Below, piece by piece: positions 16,966-25,087 of a stretch of 64,000 nucleotides of DNA; the first letter of the stretch is position 1, and the number at the start of each line of letters is the position of its first letter. Where the stretch lies: the NCBI RefSeq assembly GCF_018614035.1, contig NZ_JAGGPA010000026.1:62001-126000 (forward strand), given 5' to 3'. This DNA is from Streptomyces sp. ISL-96. GTDB lineage: Bacteria > Actinomycetota > Actinomycetes > Streptomycetales > Streptomycetaceae. A program made the translations under genes and the position numbers. The notes below the pieces were generated by a model. The model searched no databases. It saw only the letters and a list, made by a program, of their open reading frames with translations, and was not told where the DNA came from.

Positions 16966-17909
16966 AGCCCGACCTTTCGGTAGCGGCGCATCAGCACGGC
17001 GTACGAGCCGCAGATGAGCGCGAGGACGGCGAGCAGGTAGACCACGCCACTGCCGGCTGAGGGGCCTTCCCCTCCGGGGAAGGCTGAGGTGGCTCCGAGG
17101 AAGGCGGTCTGTACGCCGTCGATGAGCGTGACGGGCGAGAAGAGCCCGAGCCACTCGACCGCCCCGGTGGAACCCTGGTCCCAGGCGATCGCCTGGACGG
17201 TGGACACCGCGCCGTACGAGATCGTCAGTACGGCGATGACGGCGGCCACGCCGAAGCCGCGGCGCGGGGTGAGGGCGGCCATGACCAGGCCGAGGCCGGC
17301 GAAGAGGACGGACAGCAGTGCCACGGACACCAGCCCCTGTGCGAACGCCTTCGTCTGGTCGGCGAAGTCGAATTCGGCGAGCAGCGCACCGGCGTACAGG
17401 ATCACCAGGGGGGTCGCCGTGAGGATGAAGAGGGCCGACGCCATCGCCGCGAACTTGGCGAGGACGTAGTCGGCGCGTTCGATGGGGCGTGAGAAGTACA
17501 GCGAGACGCTTTTGAAGCGCAGGTCGCGCGATACGGACTGCGGGGCCTGGGAGGCCAGGTAGAGGCCGATGACGGCCTGCATGACGATCGCGTAGCGCGT
17601 GTACTTCACCGGCAGGTCGGTCATGGTGGGGACGGAGACGGCGACCGCGACGATGATCGCGGCGACCAGGCACATCACCGCGAAGAGGATCATCGGCAGC
17701 ACCTTGGACTTGGCGCTGCGGCCCAGTCCGTACGCGCCGCGCAGGGACTGCGAGAAGAGCGAGCGGCGTGCGTACGCCCGGCCCAGGCGGGGTCCGTCGT
17801 ACGACCGGTAGCCGATGTTGTGGATACGGGCCGGGTCGGTGCCCGGGGTGCCGGTGCCCGGGGTTCCGTTGCCCGGTGTGCCGTTCGGTGTCGTGAGGTC
17901 AGCTGCCAT
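16962..17909 (-). CDS. ABC-2 type exporter permease with GTPG-repeat N-terminus
   Basis: 315 residues. The ATG at 17909 is used; it overlaps the upstream ATPase stop by 11 nt and gives an N-terminus MAADLTTPNGTPG, consisting of three-fold GTPG/GTGTPG repeats before the first conserved part (IHNIGYRSYDGPRLGR). Six to seven membrane segments follow, with RDLRFKSVSLYFSRPIERADYVLAK as the ABC-2 elbow/first-loop motif. It pairs with the ATPase at 17899-18930. The repeat-encoding DNA (17842-17886) is G/C-run rich and may vary in length between strains. Confidence 0.87.
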   Translation of the reverse strand: MAADLTTPNGTPGNGTPGTGTPGTDPARIHNIGYRSYDGPRLGRAYARRSLFSQSLRGAYGLGRSAKSKVLPMILFAVMCLVAAIIVAVAVSVPTMTDLPVKYTRYAIVMQAVIGLYLASQAPQSVSRDLRFKSVSLYFSRPIERADYVLAKFAAMASALFILTATPLVILYAGALLAEFDFADQTKAFAQGLVSVALLSVLFAGLGLVMAALTPRRGFGVAAVIAVLTISYGAVSTVQAIAWDQGSTGAVEWLGLFSPVTLIDGVQTAFLGATSAFPGGEGPSAGSGVVYLLAVLALICGSYAVLMRRYRKVGL

Positions 17910-18930
17910 CGCGGCTGTCTCCCTTCTGAGGCATGGCGGCTGCGACGGGCTCACGCGCCCCGCCGGCTGCGTCTGTGCCTGCTTCCGCGTGTTCGTTGGT
18001 GCGGAAGACCTCCGCGATGTGGTGGCGGCGCTGTTCCATCCGTACGAGCCCGATTCCGAGGTCGGCGACGGCGTCCCGCACCAGGTCGTACGTCTGCTCA
18101 CCCGTCGCTTCGACTAGCAGGACGTGGCCCGCGCCCGGCAGGCCGTCCTCCGCGCTCGCGTGGAGCGTCAGCCCCGCGGCGGTGAGGGCCTCGCGCAGGG
18201 CGCGCGTACCGTCCGGATGGGTGTCGCTGTCCGTCACTTCGACCGCGAGCGTGGCCGTGTTCTGCGTGAAGTCGCTGGTGGAGCTGGAGCGGAGCAGCCT
18301 GCCGCCGTCGATGACGACGACGTGGTCGCAGGTGCGCTCGAGCTCTCCGAGGAGGTGCGAGGTGACCAGGACCGAGATGCCGAAGTCGGTGTAGACGCGG
18401 CGGATGAGGCCGAGCATCTCGTCGCGGCCGACCGGGTCGAGGCCGTTGGTCGGCTCGTCGAGGAGGACCAGTTTCGGGTCGTGGACCAGTGCCTGGGCCA
18501 GCTTCACGCGCTGCTTCATGCCGGTCGAGTAGCCGCCGATGGGCCGGTAGCGCTCCTCGTAGAGGCCGACGTGGCGCAGGGTGTCGGCGGTGCGCTCGCG
18601 GGCGGCGGTCGGCGGAAGGCCCGACATGCGTGCCATGTGGACGACGAACTCGGTGGCCGAGACGTCGGGTGGCAGCGCGTCGTGTTCGGGCATGTAGCCG
18701 ACCTGCTCGCGGATGGCGCCGCCGCTGGTGGCGACGTCCAGGCCCAGCACGGCAGCGGTGCCCTCCGTGGCGGGGGACAGACCCAGCAGGATCTTGATCA
18801 AGGTGGACTTGCCGGCTCCGTTGGCGCCCACCAGGCCGGTTACACCGGGTCCGATGTCCAAGGAGAGCCGGTCAAGAGCGGTCACCCTCGGGAACCGCTT
18901 GCTCAGGCTTTCGGTCGCGATCACAGTCAC
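17899..18930 (-). CDS. ABC transporter ATP-binding protein, first gene of the exporter operon
   Basis: 343 residues. Walker A is GANGAGKSTLIK (about 35-46), the Q-loop region is VGYMPEHDALPPDVSATEF, the signature region is GGYSTGMKQRVKLAQAL, Walker B is LVLLDEPTNGLDP and the switch His is VTSHLLGELE. A long C-terminal domain (about 220-343) ends in an Ala/Gly-rich tail. It is the first gene of a unit in which two ATPase-permease pairs alternate, all overlapping or separated by less than 20 nt. The two ATPases are diverged, so two distinct exporters or one heteromeric one are both possible. The upstream 212 nt, shared with the divergent M24 gene, should hold both promoters. Confidence 0.92.
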   Translation of the reverse strand: MTVIATESLSKRFPRVTALDRLSLDIGPGVTGLVGANGAGKSTLIKILLGLSPATEGTAAVLGLDVATSGGAIREQVGYMPEHDALPPDVSATEFVVHMARMSGLPPTAARERTADTLRHVGLYEERYRPIGGYSTGMKQRVKLAQALVHDPKLVLLDEPTNGLDPVGRDEMLGLIRRVYTDFGISVLVTSHLLGELERTCDHVVVIDGGRLLRSSSTSDFTQNTATLAVEVTDSDTHPDGTRALREALTAAGLTLHASAEDGLPGAGHVLLVEATGEQTYDLVRDAVADLGIGLVRMEQRRHHIAEVFRTNEHAEAGTDAAGGAREPVAAAMPQKGDSRDGS

Positions 18931-19142
18931 GTTTTGAAGGTAGTGGCGCGGACCACAGCACGCGTCAGACCAGGCGGCTGGATCGGTGTCCGACTCAAGG
19001 CGTACGGGCCCGTAGGGGGGCGGCGGTCCGGAGGGAAGTTTCCACAGGTAACACCCGCCCCCTTGACGTCGCCGCCGGGCATTGTCACATTCATCAGTGT
19101 CAAGTTACGTACGCGTACCGCAACACGGGACGGACAGGTGGC

Positions 19143-20012
19143 ATGGCTTCAGCAGCAGTCTCAGCAGCGTCTGCGTCGCAGAGTGAACGCGCCGCGCAGC
19201 TGCGGGGGTTCCGGGAGGTGCAGCGCCTCGCCTACGCCTGCGCGGAAGCCGTCGCGGCCCAGCTCAAGCCGGGGGTGACGGAGCGCGAGGCGGCGCGGAT
19301 GCAGCGCGACTGGCTGCGCGAGCGGGGCGTGAAGGACTGGTTCCACTTGCCCTTCGCCTGGTTCGGGGACCGTACGGCCTTCGTGAACTTCCGGGTGCCG
19401 TTGCAGTTCTTCCCGACGAACCGGCGGCTGGAGCCGGGAATGCCGTTCATCCTCGACATGGCCCCGGTCTACAAGGGGTTCACGTCGGACATCGGCTATT
19501 CGGGGTGCCTCGGCCTCAACCCCGTGCACGACAAACTCCTCGCCGATCTCGAACCGCACCGCGAGCTGATCCTGCGCGAGGTGCGCGAGCGGCGGCCGCT
19601 GCGCGAGATCTATGAGGACGTCGAGCGGCTCATGGCCCGCCAGGGCTACGCCAACCGGCATCGCGCGTATCCCTTCGGCGTCATCGCCCACAAGGTCGAC
19701 CGGGTCAAGGAGCGCCGCTGGTCGCCGCATCTCTTCGGGTTCGGCACGCAGTCGCTGAAGGGGCTGGCGAGCGATGCCCTGCACGGTCACCGCGACGGCT
19801 GGTCGCCGCTGTGGAGCCCGTACAAATTCTCCGACCATCCGCCCCAGCCGGGCTTGTGGGCGGTCGAACCGCACCTCGGATTCCGGGGTACGGGCGCCAA
19901 GTTCGAGGAGATTCTGGTGGTGACGGACTCCAAGGATCCGGAGCAGAGCGCGTTCTGGCTCGACGACGATCTGCCGCACGTGCGGCGCTGGGCAGAGGAG
20001 AAGTCGGCGTGA
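19143..20012 (+). CDS. M24 family metallopeptidase-like protein
   Basis: 289 residues with the pita-bread fold and no N-terminal aminopeptidase P domain, so close in layout to methionine aminopeptidases. Metal ligands appear conserved: Asp in FILDMAPVY, Asp in FTSDIGYSG, His in WSPHLFGFG, Glu in WAVEPHLG and Glu in KFEEILVV. The His region (HLFGFG) departs from the usual HGxG, so the substrate may not be an ordinary peptide. Its stop overlaps the EphD-like gene start by 4 nt. It heads a four-gene operon ending in a MerR regulator, suggesting a role in a specialised pathway, not in general proteolysis. Confidence 0.85.
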   Translation: MASAAVSAASASQSERAAQLRGFREVQRLAYACAEAVAAQLKPGVTEREAARMQRDWLRERGVKDWFHLPFAWFGDRTAFVNFRVPLQFFPTNRRLEPGMPFILDMAPVYKGFTSDIGYSGCLGLNPVHDKLLADLEPHRELILREVRERRPLREIYEDVERLMARQGYANRHRAYPFGVIAHKVDRVKERRWSPHLFGFGTQSLKGLASDALHGHRDGWSPLWSPYKFSDHPPQPGLWAVEPHLGFRGTGAKFEEILVVTDSKDPEQSAFWLDDDLPHVRRWAEEKSA

Positions 20013-21778
20013 GTATCCAGGGAGCCACCGAGCGGTGGGTGCGTACGGGCGGAGTCGAGCTGTGCGTCGCCGAGCTGGGCGACGCGGCGCGGCCGACCGT
20101 ACTGCTGGTGCACGGCTATCCGGACAGCAAGGAGGTGTGGACGGAGGTCGCCGGCCGGCTCGCCGAGCACTTTCATGTGGTGCTGTACGACGTGCGGGGA
20201 CACGGCCGGTCGACCGCGCCCAAGCCGCTGCGTGGCGGTTTCACGCTGGAGAAGCTGACGGACGACTTCCTGGCGGTCGCGGACGCGGTGAGCCCGGACA
20301 GGCCGGTGCACCTGGTCGGGCACGACTGGGGGTCCGTGCAGGCCTGGGAGTTCGTCACGGTCAAGCGGACCGAGGGCAGGATCGCCTCCTTCACGTCGAT
20401 GTCCGGTCCTTCCCTGGACCACTTCGGGCACTGGATCAAGAAGCGGATGGCGCGGCCGACCCCCCGCAGGGCCGCCCAGCTGCTCGGGCAGGGCGCCAAG
20501 TCCTGGTACGTGTACATGCTGCATACGCCCGTGCTGCCGGAGCTGGCCTGGCGCGGCCCGCTCGGCAAGCGGTGGCCCAAGATCCTCCAGCGGGTGGAGA
20601 AGGTGCCGGCCGGTGACTATCCGACGGCGTCCCTGCCCCAGGACGCGGCGCACGGCGCCTGGCTCTACCGCGACAACGTCCGCGCCCGGCTGCGCAGGCC
20701 GCGCGCCGACGCGTACGCCCACGCCCCCGTCCAGCTGATCACGCCGACCGGCGACATCTTCCTCTCGGAGCGGCTGTACGACGACCTGGGGCAGTGGGCG
20801 CCGCAGCTCGTGCGGCGCTCGCTGCCCGCCAAGCACTGGGTGCTGCGCACCCGCCCCGACCAGCTGGCGGCGTGGATCAGCGAGTTCGTCACGGGAAATG
20901 AGGACACGGCGGCAGGGGTGGCGCCCAGGGACCCGGTGGCGAGCGGCCCGTACGCCGACCGGTTCGGCGGCCAGCTCGTCCTGGTGACGGGCGCGGCCAG
21001 CGGCATCGGACGCGCCACCGCCTACGCGTTCGCCGAGGCCGGCGCGCGGATCGTGGCCGTCGACCGGGACGCGGAGGGCGCGGCCCGTACAGCGGAGATG
21101 GCCCGGCTGATCGGGGCCCCGAAGGCCTGGGCCGAGACGGTCGACGTCAGTGACGAGCAGGCGATGGAGAAGCTCGCAGAGAAGGTCGCCACCGAGTACG
21201 GCGTCGTCGACGTCCTGGTGAACAACGCCGGGGTCGGCATTTCCGGCTCGTTCCTGAACACCACCTCGGAGGACTGGAAAAAGGTCCTGGATGTGAACCT
21301 GTGGGGCGTCATCCACGGCTGCCGCCTCTTCGGCAAGCAGATGGCCGACCGGGGCCAGGGCGGCCACATCGTCAACACCGCGTCGGCGGCGGCGTACCAG
21401 CCGTCAAAGGTCCTGCCCGCCTACAGCACCTCGAAAGCGGCGGTGCTGATGCTGAGCGAATGCCTGCGGGCGGAATTCGCCGGCCAGGGCATCGGGGTCA
21501 GCGCGATCTGCCCCGGGCTCGTGAACACCAACATCACCTCGACCGCGCGGTTCGCCGGGGTCACGGTGGCCGAGGAGAAGCGCAGGCAGCAGAAGTCGGC
21601 CCGCCTGTACGGGCTGCGCAACTACCCGCCGGAGAAGGTCGCCGACGCGGTCCTGAAGGCCGTCGTACGCAACCAGGCGGTCGTGCCGGTGACGCCCGAG
21701 GCGCGCGGCGCCCACTTCCTGTCGCGCTTCGCACCGAAGACGCTGCGTGCGATAGCCAGGATGGAGCCGCCGCTGTGA
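20009..21778 (+). CDS. EphD-like fusion of alpha/beta hydrolase and short-chain dehydrogenase
   Basis: 589 residues from GTG 20009. Residues about 1-300 form an alpha/beta hydrolase; the nucleophile is the Asp in VGHDWGS (about 106), as in epoxide hydrolases and dehalogenases rather than serine esterases, with HGYPDS near the oxyanion hole. Residues about 318-589 form an SDR domain with the cofactor motif TGAASGIGRATA, NNAGVG, and catalytic Tyr/Lys in YSTSKAA (about 472-476). The same domain order is known in mycobacterial EphD, linked to epoxy-mycolate modification. Streptomyces lack mycolates, so another hydrophobic epoxide or halide is likely. Start and stop overlap both neighbours by 4 nt. 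Confidence 0.92.
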   Translation: MSIQGATERWVRTGGVELCVAELGDAARPTVLLVHGYPDSKEVWTEVAGRLAEHFHVVLYDVRGHGRSTAPKPLRGGFTLEKLTDDFLAVADAVSPDRPVHLVGHDWGSVQAWEFVTVKRTEGRIASFTSMSGPSLDHFGHWIKKRMARPTPRRAAQLLGQGAKSWYVYMLHTPVLPELAWRGPLGKRWPKILQRVEKVPAGDYPTASLPQDAAHGAWLYRDNVRARLRRPRADAYAHAPVQLITPTGDIFLSERLYDDLGQWAPQLVRRSLPAKHWVLRTRPDQLAAWISEFVTGNEDTAAGVAPRDPVASGPYADRFGGQLVLVTGAASGIGRATAYAFAEAGARIVAVDRDAEGAARTAEMARLIGAPKAWAETVDVSDEQAMEKLAEKVATEYGVVDVLVNNAGVGISGSFLNTTSEDWKKVLDVNLWGVIHGCRLFGKQMADRGQGGHIVNTASAAAYQPSKVLPAYSTSKAAVLMLSECLRAEFAGQGIGVSAICPGLVNTNITSTARFAGVTVAEEKRRQQKSARLYGLRNYPPEKVADAVLKAVVRNQAVVPVTPEARGAHFLSRFAPKTLRAIARMEPPL

Positions 21779-22701
21779 GCACCGACGAGCGCGCTGAGCT
21801 CCATCAAAAGCATGCCATCACCCCGCGCCGGGTCTCCTTCGACTGGCGCGAGACGCCGCTGCACTGGATACCGGACGAGCCCACGGCCACGCACGTGATC
21901 AATGTGCTGCATCTGCTGCTGCCGGCGGGGGAGCGGTGGTTCGTCAGGGTCTTCAGGGAAGCGCTGCCGCTGGTCCGTGATCCGCAACTGCTCAAGGACG
22001 TCAAGGGGTTCATGGGGCAGGAGGCGACGCACAGCGTGCAGCACGCGTATGTGCTGAACCACCTGGCCGAGCAGAACCTGGACACCGGCGCGTACACGAA
22101 GCATGTGGACTTCCTCTTCGAGAAGCTCCTCGGCGAGGTGCCTCCCTTCGGGCTTCCGATACCGGAGCGGGAGTGGCTGCGCTTCCGGCTGTCGCTGGTC
22201 GCCGCGATCGAGCAGTTCACCGCGGTCCTGGGGAACTGGGTGCTGCACGCCGAGGGACTGGACCACGCCGACCCGGACCCCGTGATGCTCGACCTGCTGC
22301 GCTGGCACGGCGCCGAGGAGGTCGAGCACCGGGCCGTGGCCTTCGACATGTACCAGCACTGCGGGGGCACGGGGCTGCCCCGGTACGTCCGCCGCGCCGA
22401 GGGAATGGTGGTGGTCGCCCCGGTGCTGCTGTGGCTGTGGGCGTGGGGAGCGGCGTATCTCATACGCCACGATCCGCAGCTCGCCGGCCGGCTGCGGTAC
22501 TCGCTGCGCGAGCACAACAGGGCAGTCGCCAAGGGCCTGCTGCCGACCTGGCGCGGGCTGGGCGCCGCGATACCGCGCTACTTCCGGCGGTCGTACCATC
22601 CCTCGCAGGAAGGCTCGCTGCGCAAGGCCGTCGAATACCTCGCGACCTCGCCCGCGGCCCGTGCCGCGGCGGGGGCGGTGGGACGGGCGGCGATGTCATA
22701 G
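21775..22701 (+). CDS. Metal-dependent hydrolase family protein (PF10118 type)
   Basis: 308 residues, mostly helical. Putative metal ligands lie in FMGQEATHSVQH (about 80-91), in IEQFTAVLGNW and in WHGAEEVEHRAVAFD (about 180-194), giving the carboxylate/His pattern E..H..E..E..EH expected of this di-metal family. A hydrophobic segment (MVVVAPVLLWLWAWGAAYLI, about 217-236) suggests membrane association. Relatives are annotated only as predicted metal-dependent hydrolases or oxygenase-like proteins. Coupled by a 4-nt overlap to the EphD-like gene, it probably acts on the same lipid-like substrate. Confidence 0.82.
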   Translation: MSTDERAELHQKHAITPRRVSFDWRETPLHWIPDEPTATHVINVLHLLLPAGERWFVRVFREALPLVRDPQLLKDVKGFMGQEATHSVQHAYVLNHLAEQNLDTGAYTKHVDFLFEKLLGEVPPFGLPIPEREWLRFRLSLVAAIEQFTAVLGNWVLHAEGLDHADPDPVMLDLLRWHGAEEVEHRAVAFDMYQHCGGTGLPRYVRRAEGMVVVAPVLLWLWAWGAAYLIRHDPQLAGRLRYSLREHNRAVAKGLLPTWRGLGAAIPRYFRRSYHPSQEGSLRKAVEYLATSPAARAAAGAVGRAAMS

Positions 22702-22726
22702 GTGAAACAGACGAGGGAGTGAAGGC

Positions 22727-23674
22727 GTGAGCGGGTCCGGGCAGCCGGCAGCCGAGTACCGGATCGAGGACCTCGCGCACCTCAGTGGTGCCACGGTCCG
22801 TACGATCCGCGCCTACCAGGACCGCGGGCTGCTCCCCAAGCCGCAGCGGCGCGGCCGGTCCAATGTGTACGGGGACACGCATCTGGCCCGGCTCCACCAG
22901 ATCGCCGGCCTCCTCGACCGGGGCTACACCCTGGCCAGCATCAAGGAGCTGCTGGAGGCGTGGGACGCGGGGAAGGGGCTCGGCGGGGTGCTCGGACTCG
23001 TCACCGAGGTCGCCGGTCCGTGGACGGACGAGGAGGCGGACCGGATCTCGCGCGCCGAACTGGACGAGCGGTTCGGCGGGAAGCCCGACGACGCCGCGGT
23101 CGACGAGGCGGTGGAGCTCGGGGTTCTGGAGCGCGTTCCGGGCCGGGAGGACGAGTTCCTGGTTCCCTCGCCACAAGAGCTGGCTGTGGCTGCGGAGTTG
23201 CACGCGGCGGGCGTTCCACTGCCCGCGATCTCGGGTCATTTGCGGGAACTTCGCGGGCAGGTTGAGCACATCGCCGCGCGTTTCCTGGAGTTCACGACCG
23301 AGCATGTCTTCGCCCGGTACCTCGGTCACCGGCCGCCCACGGACGCGGACGCGGCCGAGGCGGCGACGCTGGTGCGGCGCCTGAGGCCGCTCGCCCAGCA
23401 GACCGTCGACGCGGAACTCGCCCGCGCCATGCGGCTGTTCGCCACCCGCCACCTCCAGCAGCACCTCGGTGCGGAGGCGCCGCCCGTGGCGGACCCGGAG
23501 TCCGCCACTGTGACGATCCCCGAGGAGACAATGCGCGCTGTACGTCGGCTGGTTGGTCCCGGCAATGCCGCGGCCTTCATCGCAGCGGCGACTGAACGGG
23601 AGGTGCAGGCCAGGACATTGGATGCGTTGGCCACAAGTCACCTCAAAGCGGGAGGAGTTGACCAAACGTCCTGA
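22727..23674 (+). CDS. MerR family transcriptional regulator
   Basis: 315 residues. The N-terminal winged helix is at about 10-80: YRIEDLAHLSGATVRTIRAY, GLLPKPQRRGRSNVY and ARLHQIAGLLDRGYTLASIKELL. The remaining 230 residues form a large helical domain without the Cys pair of metal-sensing MerR proteins, so an organic ligand is more likely. It is the fourth gene of the M24/EphD/hydrolase operon (25-nt gap) and presumably regulates it. No MerR-type palindrome with 19-bp spacing was recognised upstream of the operon. Confidence 0.9.
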   Translation: MSGSGQPAAEYRIEDLAHLSGATVRTIRAYQDRGLLPKPQRRGRSNVYGDTHLARLHQIAGLLDRGYTLASIKELLEAWDAGKGLGGVLGLVTEVAGPWTDEEADRISRAELDERFGGKPDDAAVDEAVELGVLERVPGREDEFLVPSPQELAVAAELHAAGVPLPAISGHLRELRGQVEHIAARFLEFTTEHVFARYLGHRPPTDADAAEAATLVRRLRPLAQQTVDAELARAMRLFATRHLQQHLGAEAPPVADPESATVTIPEETMRAVRRLVGPGNAAAFIAAATEREVQARTLDALATSHLKAGGVDQTS

Positions 23675-23687
23675 AATTCCATGTGAG

Positions 23688-23741
23688 TTGTCCACAGCAC
23701 CGTCAAATCCCTTGTGGAAAAGCCAAGTTGGCTGTGGATCA
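23688..23741. promoter_or_regulatory. Small group of DnaA boxes between the MerR gene and kptA
   Basis: One perfect box TTGTCCACA (23688-23696) and two reverse near matches, TGTGGAAAA (23713-23721) and TGTGGATCA (23733-23741), lie within 54 nt in the 123-nt gap. The arrangement (one forward, two reverse) resembles the larger clusters at 9 and 60 kb. Confidence 0.6.
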
Positions 23742-23797
23742 AACCCGGACGCTCAAATAAGTGGCGTGATGCTCGTCTCGCCGGGCACTGTGACCCG

Positions 23798-24340
23798 ATG
23801 GACGAAAGACGCACCACGAAGGTCTCGAAGTACCTCTCGAAGCATCTGCGGCATCAGCCCGAACGGATCGGGATCACGCTCGATGAGAACGGCTGGGTGG
23901 CGATCGACACCCTCCTCCGGGCCGCGGCCGCGCACGGCTTCCCCATCACCCGCGCGGAACTCGACCACGTCGTCGCCGTCAACGACAAACAGCGCTTCGC
24001 GGTCGACGGCCCCCTGATCCGCGCCAGCCAGGGGCACACGGTGGAAGTCGACCTGGGGCTCCCGGAGGCCGAACCGCCGGCGTACCTCTACCACGGCACC
24101 GTCACCGGCAGCCTCGAAGCGATCCGGGCCGAAGGCCTGCGCCCCATGGCCCGGCACGACGTCCACCTCTCACCCGACCGCGAAACCGCCACCCGCGTCG
24201 GCGCCCGGCGCGGCCGCCCCGTCGTCATCACCGTGGACGCCGGGGCCATGTACCGCGCCGGCCATGTGTTCCGGGTGAGCGCCAACAGCGTATGGCTCAC
24301 CTCGTCCGTACCGCCGGAGTACCTGCGCTTCCCGCGCTGA
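23798..24340 (+). CDS. kptA: RNA 2'-phosphotransferase
   Basis: 180 residues. Tpt1/KptA signature stretches are present: KYLSKHLRHQPERIGI (about 10-25), VDGPLIRASQGHT (about 69-81), YLYHGT (about 97-102), RHDVHLSP and the PVVITVDA core. These carry the Arg-His-Arg-Arg catalytic set. The yeast enzyme removes the splice-junction 2'-phosphate from tRNA with NAD as acceptor; in bacteria the role is unknown, with RNA repair or NAD-dependent RNA modification proposed. The ATG at 23798 is chosen because the family begins here. Confidence 0.92.
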   Translation: MDERRTTKVSKYLSKHLRHQPERIGITLDENGWVAIDTLLRAAAAHGFPITRAELDHVVAVNDKQRFAVDGPLIRASQGHTVEVDLGLPEAEPPAYLYHGTVTGSLEAIRAEGLRPMARHDVHLSPDRETATRVGARRGRPVVITVDAGAMYRAGHVFRVSANSVWLTSSVPPEYLRFPR

Positions 24341-24369
24341 GCTCCGTCCGCCCTGTCGGCCGCGGGCCC

Positions 24370-25068
24370 TCAGCCCAGCGTCAGCCAGTGCAGCCCGTGG
24401 CGCTCCGCCGCGGTGCGTTCGGTCGCGGACATCGGCAGCCGCCCGGTCGCCTTGCGCAGGAACGTCGTACGGTCCCAGCCGGCCCCCGCCACGGTCACCG
24501 GCCTGTCGTAGGGGCGCCCGTCCAGCAGCAGCCGGGCGACCACATCCGCCGCCTCGCCGGTCGGCCACGGCTGGTGCCCCAGCCCCGCCGCCACGTCGAA
24601 ACCGTGCACGCACACCTCGACGACGCGGGTGACGAGGAAGTCGGACAGCAGCATCGGGTCACCGTGCCGGGTACGGACCTGCCGCTGGGGCGGCTCCTTG
24701 GCGCAGGCGGCGGCGACGGTGCGCCACACGGTGTCGAAGTGCTCGGCCAGCGCCCGGCCGTCGCCGTACGAACCGGCGGACTGCTGAGCCGCCCCGACCC
24801 GTACGTCGTTGACGCGCGGCGAGAAGCGCTCGTCCGGCGCGTAGTAACCGGCGGCCGTCACCAGCGCGCCCGACGGTTCGGGTTCGGGTTCCGCCAGCAT
24901 CACGCCGACCCGGCCGACGGCGTCCGTCACATGGGCGAACACCTCACGCACGGTCCAGGGGTCGCACGGGCTCGGCCGGTCCCACTCCGCTTCCGGGATT
25001 CCGCAGACCTTCTCGTACAGGCGCTGCGATTCGGCCCTGAAGGCCGCCAAAACCGTTTCCCCGTTCAT
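24370..25068 (-). CDS. Maleylpyruvate isomerase/mycothiol-dependent enzyme family protein
   Basis: 232 residues with the DinB-like four-helix N-terminal fold: the helix with CDPWTVREVFAHV (about 35-47) supplies the conserved His, and TRVVEVCVHGFDVAAGLG (about 147-164) supplies further metal-binding positions. The C-terminal 60 residues form the small alpha/beta domain seen in this family. Members use mycothiol, the thiol of actinobacteria, or have unknown substrates. The ATG at 25068 is preferred because family similarity begins there. It follows the LLM oxidoreductase gene at 19 nt on the same strand, so they are likely co-transcribed. Confidence 0.85.
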   Translation of the reverse strand: MNGETVLAAFRAESQRLYEKVCGIPEAEWDRPSPCDPWTVREVFAHVTDAVGRVGVMLAEPEPEPSGALVTAAGYYAPDERFSPRVNDVRVGAAQQSAGSYGDGRALAEHFDTVWRTVAAACAKEPPQRQVRTRHGDPMLLSDFLVTRVVEVCVHGFDVAAGLGHQPWPTGEAADVVARLLLDGRPYDRPVTVAGAGWDRTTFLRKATGRLPMSATERTAAERHGLHWLTLG

Positions 25069-25087
25069 ACGGAACACCCTAGGCAGC

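Noticed and set aside
15565..16983. Long plus-strand frame across the ABC genes
   Set aside because: It is the complement of two well-conserved ABC genes with overlapping starts and stops. The translation is low-complexity and has no ribosome site.
19034..19048. DnaA box at TTTCCACAG upstream of the M24 gene
   Set aside because: It has a mismatch in the core and stands alone, so it is not distinguishable from chance.
22695..22715. Additional parS at GGTGAAACAGACG
   Set aside because: Only half of the palindrome is present; the TTTCACG half is missing.
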